In this document: in pieces, positions 62,974 through 64,000 of the stretch
How the letters are laid out: each line of letters begins with the position of its first letter
How positions within the stretch are numbered: position 1 is the first letter of the stretch
Assembly: GCF_026552795.1 (NCBI RefSeq)
Contig: NZ_JANFPI010000002.1
Location: 62,001-126,000, forward strand
Origin: Ectorhizobium quercum
GTDB taxonomy: Bacteria; Pseudomonadota; Alphaproteobacteria; Rhizobiales; Rhizobiaceae
DNA length: 64,000 bases
Direction of reading: 5' to 3'
Made by a program: the position numbers and the translations under genes
The notes under the pieces: model-generated
The model's input: the letters and a program-made list of their open reading frames with translations, nothing else
The model's database searches: none
What the model was told of the DNA's origin: nothing

Positions 62974-63978
62974 TTATTCGATGCCCAGAACGGTGTAGGC
63001 CTGCTTGATCAGGTCGGGGCCGATGCGGCTTGCCGTCTGGTCGTGGACCGGGCGAAGGGCTTCCACCCATTCCGCGCGCTCGTCCTCGGAAAGTTCGTGG
63101 AACTGGGTACGGCCAGCGGCCTTCATCTGCTCCATCGCCCAGTCGTTCTCTTCCTTGGCGATCGAGTTGGCATAGACGGTCGCCTCCGCCATCGCGCGGT
63201 CGAGCTTCTCGCGAAGCGCCGGGTCCAGCCCTTCCCAGAAGTTCTTGTTGACGATGACCGCGTAGCCCAGATAGCCGTGGTTGGAGAGCGTGGCGTGCTT
63301 CTGCACCTCGTGCATCTTCTGGGTGAACATATTGGACGGCGGGTTTTCGGTGCCGTCGACGACGCCGGTCTGCAATGCCTGATAGACCTCCGAGAAGGCC
63401 ATGACCTGCGGCACGGCGTTCAGCGCCTGCATCTGCGCCTCGAGGATCTTCGAGGACTGGATGCGCATCTTCAGGCCGAGGAAATCATCCGGCGTGTGGA
63501 TCGGCGAATTGGCCGACATCACCTTGAAGCCGTTGTCCCAGTAGGCCAGCCCCTTGATGCCCTTGTCCTCCAGCATGCCCAGAAGGCTCTTGCCGACTTC
63601 ACCGTCGGTGATCTTGCGCAGGTCGTCGTAGCCGTTCATCAGGAAGGGCAGGTCGAAGATTTCGAACTGCTGGACGCCGAGGGGGCCGAACTTCGCCAGC
63701 GACGGCGCAAGCATCTGCACCGCGCCGAGTTGCAGCGCCTCGAGCTCTTCCTTGTCCTTGTAGAGCTGCGAATTCGGATAGACCTCCACGGAAACGGCGC
63801 CGTCGGTATATTGCTCGGCGAGTTCCTTGAACTTCAGCGCTCCCTTGCCCTTGGGCGTATCGGGGGCGACGACATGGCTGAACTTGATGACGACGGGGTT
63901 GGCGAGAGCCGGCAGAGCGGTGGCGAGCGCAATGGCGGCGGCGCCCGCAAGGCGGGCCAGTGTGCGACGGGTAAGCAT
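62974..63978 (-). CDS. dctP: TRAP transporter substrate-binding protein DctP
   Basis: A 334-residue periplasmic solute-binding protein. Signal peptide LAGAAAIALATALPALAN is followed by the mature start PVVIKFSHVVAPDTPKG. The TRAP signature around residues 165-185 (FLGLKMRIQSSKILEAQM) contains the conserved Arg that pairs with a carboxylate. YQALQTGVVDGTENPPSNM is the second hallmark. By sequence style it binds C4-dicarboxylate-like acids; the exact ligand is not shown. GGAGGA precedes the ATG. First gene of the operon; no regulator lies inside the window. Confidence 0.95.
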   Translation of the reverse strand: MLTRRTLARLAGAAAIALATALPALANPVVIKFSHVVAPDTPKGKGALKFKELAEQYTDGAVSVEVYPNSQLYKDKEELEALQLGAVQMLAPSLAKFGPLGVQQFEIFDLPFLMNGYDDLRKITDGEVGKSLLGMLEDKGIKGLAYWDNGFKVMSANSPIHTPDDFLGLKMRIQSSKILEAQMQALNAVPQVMAFSEVYQALQTGVVDGTENPPSNMFTQKMHEVQKHATLSNHGYLGYAVIVNKNFWEGLDPALREKLDRAMAEATVYANSIAKEENDWAMEQMKAAGRTQFHELSEDERAEWVEALRPVHDQTASRIGPDLIKQAYTVLGIE

Positions 63979-64000
63979 GTGATGTCCTCCGTTTATCCCG

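Overview
The window looks like chromosome of a GC-rich alphaproteobacterium of the order Hyphomicrobiales, most likely Rhizobiaceae (Rhizobium/Shinella/Ensifer-like). The grounds are the gene order of the division and cell-wall cluster, the btaA-btaB betaine-lipid genes, an ArsR-methyltransferase regulator tied to metF and metH, three copies of a rhizobial-type intergenic repeat, and the general protein character. Assignment to a genus is inference.

Layout. 1-13633 (minus strand) is the dcw cluster in the order mraZ, rsmH, ftsL, ftsI, murE, murF, mraY, murD, ftsW, murG, murC, murB (murB runs off the left edge). A four-unit MraZ operator precedes it, and the RNase P RNA gene lies just upstream. 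14.6-25.1 kb holds a FAD oxidoreductase, an AmpD-like amidase, a TerB/J-domain protein, a PPi-type phosphofructokinase, a LysE-like exporter, two lytic transglycosylases, a GH25 lysozyme lipoprotein and btaAB. 25.3-37.3 kb holds a 25-residue membrane peptide, metF with its ArsR-methyltransferase regulator, the ABC-F factor EttA, an alpha/beta hydrolase, a GNAT acetyltransferase, a CoA transferase plus ThDP enzyme pair, RidA, a rhodanese-like protein, a DUF4432 protein and an L,D-transpeptidase.

About 37.5-44.66 kb is a mosaic genomic island next to tRNA-Arg(CCG). It carries a two-gene operon in which two proteins share a winged-helix-like segment and one also has a HEPN-like domain with an R-X4-H motif. 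It also carries a relaxase (DUF3363) remnant, an HTH protein apparently missing its start codon, an alpha/beta hydrolase, a LysR regulator, a small acidic protein and a large serine recombinase whose last ten codons are exactly the antisense of the tRNA 3' end. The HEPN/winged-helix pair is the best candidate here for an undescribed system.

44.8-64 kb returns to core genes: a J-domain protein, the transglutaminase / alpha-E / ATP-grasp operon, a DEAD-box helicase, metH, a DhaL-like protein, a ParA-family ATPase, a GumK-like glycosyltransferase, a small conserved protein and a SIMPL-domain protein. A tRNA with anticodon CAT follows, with a small low-GC insertion behind it encoding an unfamiliar protein with predicted C-terminal membrane helices. 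The window ends in a TRAP transporter operon (dctP-dctQ-dctM).

How the genes work together. The dcw genes, two transglycosylases, lysozyme, amidase and L,D-transpeptidase make a wall-synthesis and wall-remodelling neighbourhood. metF and metH form the methyl-transfer arm of methionine synthesis. Almost identical 20-bp near-palindromes precede metH and the regulator-metF pair, which points to shared control by the ArsR-methyltransferase protein.
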